A stretch of 41,120 nucleotides of DNA from Verrucomicrobiota bacterium (GCA_009886045.1 VFJO01000165.1:1-41120); one strand, 5' to 3'. Counted from the stretch's first letter, positions 7,245 to 16,339 are shown. Translations and numbers: made by a program. The notes: generated by a model not told the origin, from the letters alone.

Positions 7245-8051
7245 TTATATTTGGCTTAGCATTGCCTTTAAAATATTCAGGTCGGGCATCTCCACATCCT
7301 TTTTTTCGGGCATATTAGGAGCATCCAGTTTATGGCGAGGGTAAATGAATGGCTCTATGTTCTCCTCGTGATGAGAGGTTTCACTCATTACAGAGAGAAC
7401 TTTATTGGATAATGTTAGTTCCAAGCAACTGGTTAAGCTTATACCGGCAAATTCAGCAAAAACAGTGTGATTGTTAGGATGAATGTGAATGATATCGAAC
7501 GACTCTTTGACTTTTTTAATAAATGGGAGCAATCGCGTTTCAAAATAACCCGGCCCCAGCATTTGATGCAAATAATGCACCTCCATAATAACATAGCGAA
7601 ATTTTTTGAGAAAAGCTGCTTTCTCAAAGAGGAAAAAGTCGTATTCTGCACCTTCTATATCCATTTGAAGAAGAAGCTGTGCATTAGATTCGACTCCAGA
7701 CTTATAAACCCACTGCGACATCGGTTCTAATAAACCTCCGGAGCTTGCTCCATACCCAATACCTTTTTTTTCAAAATGAAAAAGCGGGTGTTCGAGAGGA
7801 GATGCGTCAACCGTATGGTCACACATATAAACTGGAATGCCATATATTCGCGCGCAGTCCATTTCAAAGTCCGCAGTCTCTGCCACTCCAGGAGAAAAAC
7901 AATATTGAACCTCAGATAGATCCTCCGGCACAAGGTAGCCTCCATCATTTGCCGACCCCAATCGGATGAGCGGCCTAGGGGGTGGAGCAATGCCCCTGTA
8001 GAGCTCTGTATAAAAAGTTACTGAATTTGAAAGAAATGTTTTCGGGTCCAT
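7245..8051 (-). CDS. FkbM-like methyltransferase, second of the pair
   Basis: 268 residues. LIRLGSANDGGYLVPEDL, then YCFSPGVAETADFEMDCA, form the nucleotide-binding start. QMDIEGAEYDFFLFEKAAFL is the typical acidic DIEGAE motif of FkbM-type methyltransferases, and the YVIMEVHYLHQM strand follows. It shares the fold but not close sequence with the neighbour at 6514, so the two are probably distinct specificities rather than a recent duplication. The substrate is unknown; a glycan hydroxyl is inferred from the context. It sits 17 bp downstream of the giant glycosyltransferase gene and belongs to the same operon. Confidence 0.78.
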   Translation of the reverse strand: MDPKTFLSNSVTFYTELYRGIAPPPRPLIRLGSANDGGYLVPEDLSEVQYCFSPGVAETADFEMDCARIYGIPVYMCDHTVDASPLEHPLFHFEKKGIGYGASSGGLLEPMSQWVYKSGVESNAQLLLQMDIEGAEYDFFLFEKAAFLKKFRYVIMEVHYLHQMLGPGYFETRLLPFIKKVKESFDIIHIHPNNHTVFAEFAGISLTSCLELTLSNKVLSVMSETSHHEENIEPFIYPRHKLDAPNMPEKKDVEMPDLNILKAMLSQI

Positions 8052-8068
8052 AAAATTTTACAAGATGT

Positions 8069-11000
8069 CTATTTTGAATTAAATTCGTTATATTTTTTAA
8101 GCAAAAATTCTTTAGCTCCGTCTAAAGAAGGTTTTCTTGTGAAAATATCTGAATCAATTTTTTGCCGGATAAGTTCAGGTCTTAAAAGAAGAAATCTAAC
8201 ATATTCGACAAACTCCGATTGCGATGAAAAATTATAAAGATTTACTAATGCGTCCGAGTTAAAATCTAACGAAAGATATGAATCCGAGTAAACCAAAGGA
8301 AGACAACCCATCGCTCTTGAGTGAATCGGCTTTTCGGTGTAATACCCAGGATAAATTGCGTTTTCAAAGCAAAGATTCACCAGATATTTTGATATTAATT
8401 CACACTTTCCTCGGTAAAAACCACCAGCCCAATTCTGTTCATTTCCAAAAGGTCTGCCTACACCTTCTGCAACACCTAGCTTTGAAAAAGCTTTAAAAAT
8501 TTCAACCCTGTAATGCTCGAGCGTGTTAAAAACCGCAACAACCTTTCTCTGACGAGATTCATAATTATCTAAGTATTTTTGAAGGGGGCGATTTTTATTT
8601 AAAATCCATTCCGTTTCCTCAGGGGTAAAAGTCGAGGGTAAACCATCAAACCATGATAACTCATACATCCATCCAGGCAGTCTAAAGTTTCGCCCCTCAT
8701 TTTCAAATCGATCAAAAGTTAAAGAACAATCAGAAAATTTATAATCTGGCCTGTTGTTCTCACCTGTCATAAAGACACGCCAAGCTTTAGTTTGTCCTTC
8801 AGCATATCGAATTTTATCGTTTCCATATGGTCCAATGACAAGGATATCTGCAGAACTATAGTCTGCGCAGTAATCGATATTAACATCAAGTGCGCTTGAC
8901 AGTAATCTATTATAAAACGAATCGCCGTTAACTACTGTGCCGAAATCAACGAGTGAGTATTTTAATTTTGATTTCATTTTTTTAACCTGAGATGTCTCTT
9001 GTTCCGATTGACTTGTAACAGTTTTTAAATTTCGGCTTATTGTCGGCTCGGACTCCAACATTTCCCCAGCAATTTTTTCAATACGCACAACCGACTCCGT
9101 TACCGAAAACTGCATCGCTCGTTTTTGTGAGTTGATTTGGAGTTTGTTGCGCAAATCTGGGTTTACCGTCAAAGTGGTGAGATTTTGAGCAAGGGAAACA
9201 GCGTTTCCCATTTCGAAGACCAGACCATCAATACCATGCCTGATGACCTCTTGGGTTCCGCCCGTGCCAGATGTGATCACAATCAAGCCAGAAGCCATGG
9301 CTTCGACCTGACTAATTCCAAATGCCTCGGGAACCTGTGTGGGGAATACAAGGACATTGCATCGAGCAAATAAGGCGGCAAGGCCTTCGCGGTCTAGAAA
9401 CCCATTGAAACGAACTTGGGCCGCCATGCCATTATTTTGAACAAATTCCTTCAAGGTCCGTATGTAAACTTCATCTGTCGAGTCGCCAGCAAAATCAGCC
9501 TCAAATTCAATGCCCGATTTTTTTAAAATGCTTAGGGCATCTATCAAAACATGGGCCCCCTTGTATGGCATGACGAGCCCAGCAAATGCGATTCTCAATC
9601 GACGAATATCGGGGAGGAATTGCTTGAAGAATCGATCCACGCGTGCCCCCGGATAGACAGTGCTGAGATTGGAAACTTTATAGCCTTGATCCAGAAGATT
9701 TTTACCCAGCCAATCGCTTGCTGGAGCGATAGTGTAAAGCGGCGATTGAATACTTTCCTGTGGATGGTAGCTTGGCGTTTGGTTTCCGAGCGAATGAAGA
9801 ACGGGAATTTTCTCCGTGATCAAGGCCTTAAGGATATCAATTCCCAGAAAATCGAAGTTCCCCAATAAAACAAAATCCGGCTTGAATGAGGTAACGGCCG
9901 CAAGAACTTTTTCCTTGTTGGATCGAGATGTACGACTGATAAAAGACAAGTCACCAAGCTGGAGAGTTTGACCGTTCTTCCATTCCCCTTGGAGCACAAG
10001 ACTCCTTTCAACTAACGGCTCCAAATCTGGCTCTCCGGCATCCGGGGCTTTTTGAAGGTATGAGGCATCGCCGGTGAGGATTTTTAGTCGATGACCACGC
10101 TTAATTAAACCGTTGGAAAATTCCCAGATCTTTCGTCCGTAGCCGCCCATTTCTTGGGGAGGAAAAAGGTTTGTAACAACCAGAATGGAATATGTAGTGG
10201 TTGGCGGCGGTGGTGTGCCTCCAGAGATGGCTTCCTTGTATTGAGCAAAGTGACTGGATGCTGCAAATTCGCGCTCCAACTCTTCCCTCAAAGTGTTAAC
10301 TTCTACAGGTAAGGATTGGATGCGATGTGCCTCGTGCAAAAGAATAGCAGCATCCTCTTCAGCGCCGCCTTGAAGACACGTATCTGCGAGCTGGAATAGA
10401 GCGGATAGACAGTTGCGATCCAGAAACAAAGCTCGCTTGAGGGCATTTTGATAGACTTCTGGAATCTCTAGAGCCAATGCCCTGTCGGCGACGAGCAGTG
10501 CCTGAAAAGCCTGTGTGCAGGCATCCAAAATTTCCGGCAGGTCTGCTTTGATTTTTTCGGCATTGGCTGTTTCTAGAAGTTTTAAAGAGCGCAACGCGGA
10601 GTAAGCAAACTCATAAACGCCGTTGGTAATCTCGACGAATCCCCATTCTTTAAGGCGCTCGGAGAGACCCTTGGGTGCAATCACCCACATCCCCTCAAAG
10701 GAGGTCAGCATTTCATCCGGTTTTGTTTCGGCGCCAGAAAGAAACAGGATAGCGCCCCCTGCAGAGTTCACCAAGACACGGGGCAGATCTCCCAAAAATG
10801 CTTGGGCAGCATCGAGCGATTCTTCGGCCGCCCAAACCACCAGCAGCGGCATCGTACGATGCATCTCTTGGAAGAACTCGTAGGCCTCCACGCCAACCTC
10901 TAAATCCACTCCCTGGACGCTTGAGCGAGACTTCACTGCTTCCTCCTCCAAAGAATACAAGGGATTTTCCTTACCCTCGAAAACCAGCTCAAAAAATTCG

Positions 11001-11914
11001 CGAATTTTGACATCTGGATGGTGAAACTTGAGGAGTTTCTGCTGTCCGCTGCGGCGGATGCGATCCGCTTGAGCGGGATTGTCCAAATAGTATCGCGCTT
11101 TTTCGATCAATTCATCCACGCTGCTCCAAACCTCAATATCCTCACCCGGTTTAAAAAGGAGTTCTAAACCCGAGGACGGCGAAAGCTTGTCCGTAAGCAA
11201 AAATCCACCTGCGGCGAGGGCCTCAAAAACGCGCAGATTTAAATCCCCGTTGAGAGAGACATTAAGCGTTACATTCGAATCTGCATAGATATCCGCCGCC
11301 TCCGCTGGCGTTCCTCGAAGCATCTCCAGCGGGAGACCCGCTTTTTGTAGACTCTCAAGGACCCGACATCGGTAGGGATGGAATTTCCCCGCCTGACCTA
11401 CAAACGAAAATTGGTGTTTAGGATTTGGCGATGGGGTTCTTGGATGAAAAGTAAAATCCAGCGCTGGTATCCAATGCACATTTTTCAGACCGGCCTCGAA
11501 AAACCACCGTGCGTGATGCCGAGTGTGGTCAAAAATGATGCGATCGAATTCCTCCTGCTTCGCATAAGCCAAGAGTTTCTGAATCGGCGTGCCCATATGG
11601 TGCGTATCGCCAACAAGAAGAACCCGAGGGCATTTAAAAGTCTTGAGATTTGACGGGAGATTTCGCGCACTAGCATCGGCTTTGACAAGGACAATCTCGG
11701 GTTGCTGAGTGAGCTTGTTTTTGGAAAAAAATTCCGCGACATCGTAACCGCCTATTGGCGTTTGAATCGCCCTGCTGGAGGAAGCCAGATTGGTTTGAGC
11801 ATCAGGACTGCAGAAGAGCTCCTTTGAAGACAAAAGCTTTTCCCTGTAGAGGGGGCGACTGCCTAAAAAAAAGAGGAAAGCTCTACAGTCATCCATTCGG
11901 GAAATCTTGCTCAT
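8069..11914 (-). CDS. Three-domain glycosyltransferase (CgeB-like, GT4, GT10-like)
   Basis: A 1281-residue cytosolic protein and first gene of the minus operon. Residues about 1-330 form a CgeB-like transferase (FSFVGQAGKFHPYRCRVLES, LNLRVFEALAAGGFLLTD). About 330-565 is a helical, partly TPR-like linker ending in a PPPP stretch near 568. About 570-955 is a GT4 domain: FPPQEMGGYGRKIWEFSNGL, AGLVMPYKGAHVLIDAL, and PEAFGISQVEAMASGL with the donor-binding Glu. About 985-1281 resembles GT10 alpha-1,3-fucosyltransferases, with FENAIYPGYYTEKPIHSRAM near 1185-1204 followed by GCLPLVYSD. Three catalytic modules in one chain suggest processive building of an oligosaccharide or protein-glycan stub. The C-terminal third is A+T-rich like the downstream genes, whereas the first third is not. 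Confidence 0.82.
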   Translation of the reverse strand: MSKISRMDDCRAFLFFLGSRPLYREKLLSSKELFCSPDAQTNLASSSRAIQTPIGGYDVAEFFSKNKLTQQPEIVLVKADASARNLPSNLKTFKCPRVLLVGDTHHMGTPIQKLLAYAKQEEFDRIIFDHTRHHARWFFEAGLKNVHWIPALDFTFHPRTPSPNPKHQFSFVGQAGKFHPYRCRVLESLQKAGLPLEMLRGTPAEAADIYADSNVTLNVSLNGDLNLRVFEALAAGGFLLTDKLSPSSGLELLFKPGEDIEVWSSVDELIEKARYYLDNPAQADRIRRSGQQKLLKFHHPDVKIREFFELVFEGKENPLYSLEEEAVKSRSSVQGVDLEVGVEAYEFFQEMHRTMPLLVVWAAEESLDAAQAFLGDLPRVLVNSAGGAILFLSGAETKPDEMLTSFEGMWVIAPKGLSERLKEWGFVEITNGVYEFAYSALRSLKLLETANAEKIKADLPEILDACTQAFQALLVADRALALEIPEVYQNALKRALFLDRNCLSALFQLADTCLQGGAEEDAAILLHEAHRIQSLPVEVNTLREELEREFAASSHFAQYKEAISGGTPPPPTTTYSILVVTNLFPPQEMGGYGRKIWEFSNGLIKRGHRLKILTGDASYLQKAPDAGEPDLEPLVERSLVLQGEWKNGQTLQLGDLSFISRTSRSNKEKVLAAVTSFKPDFVLLGNFDFLGIDILKALITEKIPVLHSLGNQTPSYHPQESIQSPLYTIAPASDWLGKNLLDQGYKVSNLSTVYPGARVDRFFKQFLPDIRRLRIAFAGLVMPYKGAHVLIDALSILKKSGIEFEADFAGDSTDEVYIRTLKEFVQNNGMAAQVRFNGFLDREGLAALFARCNVLVFPTQVPEAFGISQVEAMASGLIVITSGTGGTQEVIRHGIDGLVFEMGNAVSLAQNLTTLTVNPDLRNKLQINSQKRAMQFSVTESVVRIEKIAGEMLESEPTISRNLKTVTSQSEQETSQVKKMKSKLKYSLVDFGTVVNGDSFYNRLLSSALDVNIDYCADYSSADILVIGPYGNDKIRYAEGQTKAWRVFMTGENNRPDYKFSDCSLTFDRFENEGRNFRLPGWMYELSWFDGLPSTFTPEETEWILNKNRPLQKYLDNYESRQRKVVAVFNTLEHYRVEIFKAFSKLGVAEGVGRPFGNEQNWAGGFYRGKCELISKYLVNLCFENAIYPGYYTEKPIHSRAMGCLPLVYSDSYLSLDFNSDALVNLYNFSSQSEFVEYVRFLLLRPELIRQKIDSDIFTRKPSLDGAKEFLLKKYNEFNSK

Positions 11915-12197
11915 TATTTAACAGCCTAAGTGAAATTAAGAAACACAGAAATAGATTATTGATTGTTCATCAAGCAGCAAATGCAACGCCAGAAAAGAGA
12001 TTTTTCCGACTCCACGCCTCAAGGGTCCAAAGTAGCCTTCATTCATTTTAGTACCCCTGAAAAATGGCTTGGCAAGCCTCGATGGCCATTTCGATTATCC
12101 GGTCACAAAGCGGAGTGAAAATCCCTAAATGCCAATGTTTCTTGAAAACCGGATTTTCGCTTGCCAGATAATGGGTTGCCTTGGCGGGGGAGACCTT

Positions 12198-12213
12198 ACG
12201 CATTTCAATGCGT
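12198..12213. repeat. Perfect 7-bp inverted repeat
   Basis: ACGCATT TC AATGCGT forms a perfect stem with a 2-base loop, or a palindromic protein-binding site. No T-run follows on either strand, so it is not called a terminator. Confidence 0.5.
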
Positions 12214-12368
12214 CGAGCCTATTTCTGGTCACAATTGCTTCAACTTGAAATTTTATTCTACGTCATTTCTTCTCTTAAGTAGACACGGGTGAAGCAAAAT
12301 TTCTAAAGTTTGCAGTGGTTCGATACTTGCAAAGGTATTGAAGGGGAAACTGTATGGTAAGTGCACCG

Positions 12369-12396
12369 CTATAGCGAATAGCGAATAGCGATTCGG
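12369..12396 (-). repeat. Heptamer tandem repeat, GCTATTC type
   Basis: On the minus strand the units read CCGAATC, GCTATTC, GCTATTC, GCTATAG. The two perfect units fit the same GYYAYYC pattern as the array inside rfbH at 307-334, so they may be one dispersed short-tandem-repeat family. It lies just downstream of the rhomboid gene's stop. Confidence 0.55.
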
Positions 12397-12419
12397 TTCC
12401 GGAACACACTTAGAAAACA

Positions 12420-13070
12420 TCAGCGAACCACGCGGAAGTGGCGTTGTCGGTATTTTACCCAGCAAAAGCCGGCTAGTGCGCCTCCGATGTGTGCGGCGTT
12501 TCCGATGTTTCCGAAAAGACCGGTAAGCAGAAAAAAGAGCGAGAGACCGACGAGTATGATACCGAGCCACATGGCTTGCATGCGAACGGGGATCACAAAA
12601 AACAACAGTGCGGTGATGGGCATTCTTGGATAGAGGGTGGAGAAAGCGGCGACCAGTCCCGAAACCGCTCCAGAGGCTCCAATGAGGGTAGGACCGGAAC
12701 TAAATATCAGCTGCAACGCGCCACCTGCCACGCCACAAAGGAGGTACAGCAAGACAAAACTTCGAGCTCCCATAACCCGCTCGAGGATGTTTCCGGTAAA
12801 CCACAATCCCATCATGTTTACGGCGAGATGAAGGATGCCTTCATGGAGAAACTGGTAGGTGACAAATTGCCAAAGCATACCACGACCCACCCCTGCCCCA
12901 CTCAAACCGAAGATATCATCAACAAACGCCTGTTGCCGTAGCGGCAGGATTTCAACGAAAACAAAAGCGAGAATATTTAGGCCAATGAGGGCCTTTACCG
13001 GTGTGACTTGGAAGTTTCGGTAGTTTTTAAACACGGGCGCAAGGTAATCAATGCCCGTTGGAATGTCCAT
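12420..13070 (-). CDS. Rhomboid family intramembrane serine protease
   Basis: 216 residues with about six predicted membrane helices. The rhomboid signature is complete. HLAVNMMGLWFTG (HxxxN-type loop and helix 2) comes first, then GASGAVSGLVAAF with the nucleophilic Ser at about residue 132, and AAHIGGALAG with the catalytic His at about 192. Rhomboids cleave substrate helices inside the inner membrane; the substrate is unknown. The gene lies only 22 bp downstream of the ABC binding protein-permease gene on the same strand, so it is probably the last gene of that operon. Whether that reflects a functional link is unclear. No terminator with a T-run is seen after its stop. Confidence 0.93.
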   Translation of the reverse strand: MDIPTGIDYLAPVFKNYRNFQVTPVKALIGLNILAFVFVEILPLRQQAFVDDIFGLSGAGVGRGMLWQFVTYQFLHEGILHLAVNMMGLWFTGNILERVMGARSFVLLYLLCGVAGGALQLIFSSGPTLIGASGAVSGLVAAFSTLYPRMPITALLFFVIPVRMQAMWLGIILVGLSLFFLLTGLFGNIGNAAHIGGALAGFCWVKYRQRHFRVVR

Positions 13071-13092
13071 ACGGGGGAGTTATGAACTAGAG

Positions 13093-14628
13093 TCAGGATT
13101 TTCCTAGCTGCTTTTGAAAGCGTGCCGGCTTCGCGCTTGAGTGACCAGCGGGATTCAAGCAATGCTCGGTGTAACGGGCGAGGCGGACGAAGGGCAGACC
13201 GATGAGAAGATAAAATGCGGCTACAAGCAGGCCGGCTCCAAAGTAATCGAACGTCTGTGTGGCAATTTGCTTATAAGCACCAGTGAGGTCAACGAGCGTA
13301 ACCATGGAAACAAGCGATGAATCTTTGAGAAGTGAGATAAAATCATTGGTCACTGGCGGAAGAACAAGACGGAAGGACTGGGGGATGACAACGTGGATGA
13401 GACCCTGCTGCTGGGTCATGCCAAGCGCTCGGGCTGCTTCCATCTGGCCTTTGGGAATGGCGAGAAGACCAGCGCGGTAGTTTTCCGCCTCGTAAGCGGC
13501 ATAATTCAGGGCAAGGCCAAGAACGCCGGCAACAAATGGCTCGAGTTTGATTCCAATATTCGGCAGCCCATAAAACAGAATCAGGAGCTGGATGAGCAGA
13601 GGCGTGCCTCGGACGAGTTCGATGTAAAAAGCGGCTAGAATTCGCACGGGGAATGGCCCGTAAACTCTCATGATGGCCAAGGTGAATCCTAACAAAACGG
13701 CTCCAACCATGCCGAGTATGCTGACCTCGATCGTAAGCAAAGACGCATTGAGCAAAAGCGGCCAGAAGCGGGCGTAGCCAATGATGCGGTTCACGAGCGA
13801 CGGCTGCTCAGCCGTGGCAGCAACAAAGGCTCGATACTCGGTGTCTGGCAGCGAGGGGTCTTTGGGTTGACCAAAAGTGTCAGCCATCATGTCCGTCCAA
13901 AGCCCCCAACGGGAGAGGATGTCCCGCATTTCACCGCTGGCAATGACCTGAGCCAGAGCGGCATTGATTTCGGCCGCAAGCTCTGCATTGCCACGGGAGG
14001 TGGCAATGCCGTAGGAAATCTGCCCGAAGGGAGGGCCATTGAAGCTCAGGTTCGGATTCGCAAAAGCGTAGTATTTTGCAATAGGAAAATCGAGGAGTAC
14101 GCCAAAGAGCCTTCCGTGCACAATGTCCGCGTAGGCATTGACCTCCTCGTCATAGGTTTTAACGATCACTCCACGTGTGTCGGAGAGCATGTTAAAGGAA
14201 GCAGTCTGACTGAGGGTGCCGACCTGTTTGCCTTGGAGTTGGTCGAGGGCATTTACCTGCGAAGCTCCTTTTGCCGTAACAAGCTGCTCATATGTCACAT
14301 AGTAGGGATTTGTGAAAAGCACCTCCTGAGACTTCTCCGGGGTAATCTCGATGCCGCAGATGACACAGTCATAGAGGTCCCGAGAGAGGCCGGGAACCAG
14401 GCCATCCCAGTCGTTGGGAACGAAAACCGTCTCCCTTCCCATCTCGCGTGCGACGGCCGTGATGACCTCGTACTCGAAGCCCGTGAGTTTGTTGCCTGGG
14501 CCATAAAATGCAAAGGGCGCATTGCTATCTGTCGCGGCCGCCCAGCGGAGGGGCTTGCCCTCGGCGTGCGATGAGTGGGGCAGGATGAATGTGAGAGCTA
14601 AAAAAAGAAGCAAGTTGAATTTTTTCAT
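13093..14628 (-). CDS. Polar amino-acid ABC importer, fused substrate-binding protein and permease
   Basis: 511 residues. A signal peptide (about 1-22, ending HSSHA) leads a family-3 solute-binding domain (about 25-260: GFEYEVITAVAREMG, VICGIEITPEKSQEVLFTNP). It is fused to a HisM/GlnP-type permease domain (about 275-490: ELVRGTPLLIQLLILFYGLP, and the EAA loop in GQMEAARALGMTQQQGLIHV). Such SBP-permease fusions are known in glutamine/arginine-type systems. The fusion ties the binding protein to the membrane and sets its stoichiometry. The ATPase gene overlaps by one base upstream (TGATG). The substrate is probably a polar amino acid; which one cannot be read from the sequence. Confidence 0.93.
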   Translation of the reverse strand: MKKFNLLLFLALTFILPHSSHAEGKPLRWAAATDSNAPFAFYGPGNKLTGFEYEVITAVAREMGRETVFVPNDWDGLVPGLSRDLYDCVICGIEITPEKSQEVLFTNPYYVTYEQLVTAKGASQVNALDQLQGKQVGTLSQTASFNMLSDTRGVIVKTYDEEVNAYADIVHGRLFGVLLDFPIAKYYAFANPNLSFNGPPFGQISYGIATSRGNAELAAEINAALAQVIASGEMRDILSRWGLWTDMMADTFGQPKDPSLPDTEYRAFVAATAEQPSLVNRIIGYARFWPLLLNASLLTIEVSILGMVGAVLLGFTLAIMRVYGPFPVRILAAFYIELVRGTPLLIQLLILFYGLPNIGIKLEPFVAGVLGLALNYAAYEAENYRAGLLAIPKGQMEAARALGMTQQQGLIHVVIPQSFRLVLPPVTNDFISLLKDSSLVSMVTLVDLTGAYKQIATQTFDYFGAGLLVAAFYLLIGLPFVRLARYTEHCLNPAGHSSAKPARFQKQLGKS

Positions 14629-15395
14629 CAGATGTACCTCCGGAGAAATCGGCGCGTGCGCTCGTCTTTCGGGTTTTCGAAGATTTCATCCTCGTCGGAG
14701 ATTTCCACGATATGACCGCCTTCCATGTAAATGATGTAGTCGCTGGCATCGCGAGCGAAGCGCATCTCGTGAGTGACCACAATCTGCGTCATGCCCTCGG
14801 CATCCAAGGCCTTCATCACGTGCAAGACCTCGTCAACCAACTCGGGGTCAAGAGCGCTGGTCGGCTCGTCGTAGAGCATGACTTTGGGCTGCATGGCAAG
14901 AGCTCGGGCAATAGCGGCACGCTGTTGTTGGCCACCGGAGAGGTTCGCCGGATATCGCCCGGCGTACTCGGCAAGTCCGACCTTCTCAAGCAAGGCCCGT
15001 CCCGCTTTTTTTGCATCCTCGCGAGCCATCCCTCGAACAGTCATTGGGGCCAGCATGGTGTTCTCAAGAAGTGTGCGGTGGGGAAAAAGATTGAACTGCT
15101 GAAAAACCATACCCACGCACTGGCGGAGGTCGTGGGCACGTCGTTCAAAAGCAGCATCCAGCGGAGCGCCGGGCTCTCTCGAAATGCTCGCTCCGGCAGC
15201 GCTGATGACTCCCGAATCGAGTATTTCCAGCCCGTTGATGCAGCGGAGCATCGTGCTCTTACCACAACCCGAGGGCCCAATGATCGAAACCAAATCTCCC
15301 TCCTCGATGGCAAAACTCACACCTTTGAGAATGGGCGTTTCATCGAAGCTTTTGCGGAGGTCCTGAATCGAGACTATCGGCGTATTGGAGTCCAT
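14628..15395 (-). CDS. Polar amino-acid ABC transporter ATP-binding protein (GlnQ/HisP type)
   Basis: 255 residues with the full set of ABC motifs: Walker A GPSGCGKST (about 38-46), Q-loop VFQQFNLFPH, signature LSGGQQQR (about 150-157), Walker B with MLYDEPTSALDPE (about 172) and the H-loop VVTHEMRFA. NLFPH and the ETPILKGVSF start are typical of the polar amino-acid importers. It energises the fused binding protein-permease encoded immediately downstream. It is the first gene of a minus-strand operon that also includes the rhomboid gene. The 146-bp divergent space up to proC (15396-15541) must hold promoters for both directions, but none is clear by eye. Confidence 0.95.
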   Translation of the reverse strand: MDSNTPIVSIQDLRKSFDETPILKGVSFAIEEGDLVSIIGPSGCGKSTMLRCINGLEILDSGVISAAGASISREPGAPLDAAFERRAHDLRQCVGMVFQQFNLFPHRTLLENTMLAPMTVRGMAREDAKKAGRALLEKVGLAEYAGRYPANLSGGQQQRAAIARALAMQPKVMLYDEPTSALDPELVDEVLHVMKALDAEGMTQIVVTHEMRFARDASDYIIYMEGGHIVEISDEDEIFENPKDERTRRFLRRYI

Positions 15396-15541
15396 GAGGG
15401 GCCTGTGCTACGAGGGTCGGGGATTCAAGACAAGAGCGAAAATGTGACTTGTTTGTCTCCATGCCCCGATCAGCGCGCGAACTTGCAAATGGCATCAATA
15501 GAGCCTTTGCATTCCGCGAGGTACTCCTTTAGCGTTTGCTC

Positions 15542-16339
15542 ATGAAATACGCATTTCTCGGTGCTGGAAAAATGGCGTCAGCCATCATTCAAGGAATGTT
15601 GCGCGCAAAGCTGTGCGATGCGGAAGACATCATTGCTGCATGCCCGGAAGCCGAGATTTTGCAGAGTCTCCATGGTGCGACGTCGGTGCGAATCAGCATT
15701 TCGAATCCGGAGGCCGTCGCAGCAGCTCCTGTGGTGATTCTTTGCGTTAAACCCCAGGAGGCAGCCATAGCCCTCGAACAAGCGGGGTCCTCATTAGAAG
15801 GAAAACTCCTCATCTCGATTGCAGCAGGCCTGAGCCTTTCCACTCTTGCAAAAATGGCACCCAAAAGCCGGATCATCCGCGCCATGCCAAATACACCCGC
15901 CCTCATCGGCCGTGCAGCCACAGCATTCAGCGGTGCGGCGAATATGACCCAAGCTGACAAGGCCTGTGCTGATGCGATTTTTGCGAGCGTGGGAGTCGTT
16001 TCCTGTGTTGCAGAAAAGCTCCTCGATGCCGTCACAGCCCTCAGCGGAAGTGGACCGGCTTACATTTTTTTGGTTATCGAAGCGCTCACAGATGGAGGAG
16101 TCTCCTGCGGCCTGCCAACAGATATGGCCCGCCAACTCGCCATCCAAACCGTTCTCGGAGCAGCGGAACTTGCCAAGGAAACTGCTGAGCATCCAGCGGT
16201 CCTGCGGGAAATGGTGACCAGCCCGGGTGGAACAACGGCAGCTGCTCTGTGTGAGCTGGAGAGTTGCGGAGTCCGTTCGGCATTTATCGAGGCAGTTCGT
16301 GCGGCATGCAGGCGATCAAAGGAACTCTCCGGAGAATGA
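15542..16339 (+). CDS. proC: Pyrroline-5-carboxylate reductase
   Basis: 265 residues. It reduces pyrroline-5-carboxylate to proline with NAD(P)H in the cytosol. It shows FLGAGKMASAIIQGML at the N-terminus (dinucleotide-binding), VILCVKPQ, RAMPNTPALIG, ALSGSGPAY and the C-terminal MVTSPGGTTAAAL signature, all in the expected order and at normal family length. An in-frame TTG at 15536 would add two residues; the ATG at 15542 matches the usual MKYAFLGAGKM start. The stop overlaps the start of the TPR gene (ATGA). It is divergent from the amino-acid ABC operon. Confidence 0.96.
   Translation: MKYAFLGAGKMASAIIQGMLRAKLCDAEDIIAACPEAEILQSLHGATSVRISISNPEAVAAAPVVILCVKPQEAAIALEQAGSSLEGKLLISIAAGLSLSTLAKMAPKSRIIRAMPNTPALIGRAATAFSGAANMTQADKACADAIFASVGVVSCVAEKLLDAVTALSGSGPAYIFLVIEALTDGGVSCGLPTDMARQLAIQTVLGAAELAKETAEHPAVLREMVTSPGGTTAAALCELESCGVRSAFIEAVRAACRRSKELSGE

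Larger units (their letters stand above)
11915..12419. other. 505-bp non-coding gap between glycan operon and rhomboid gene
   Basis: I see no convincing gene here. The part next to 11914 should hold the promoter of the minus-strand glycan operon, but no clear -35/-10 pair stands out. A minus-strand frame of 36 codons, starting near 12043 with an AGGGG before it, is present but unsupported. The segment contains a 16-bp palindrome (12198-12213) and a heptamer repeat (12369-12396), both listed separately. Confidence 0.6.

Noticed and set aside
11755-12051. 98-codon plus-strand frame at the start of the glycan operon
   Set aside because: It overlaps the 5' end of the large glycosyltransferase in antisense and then runs into the gap; Cys/Arg/His-rich composition, no motif.
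12198-12213. Perfect palindrome considered as a terminator
   Set aside because: No T-run follows on either strand.
13867-14574. 235-codon plus-strand frame
   Set aside because: It lies antisense to the well-supported binding protein-permease gene and has no recognisable features.
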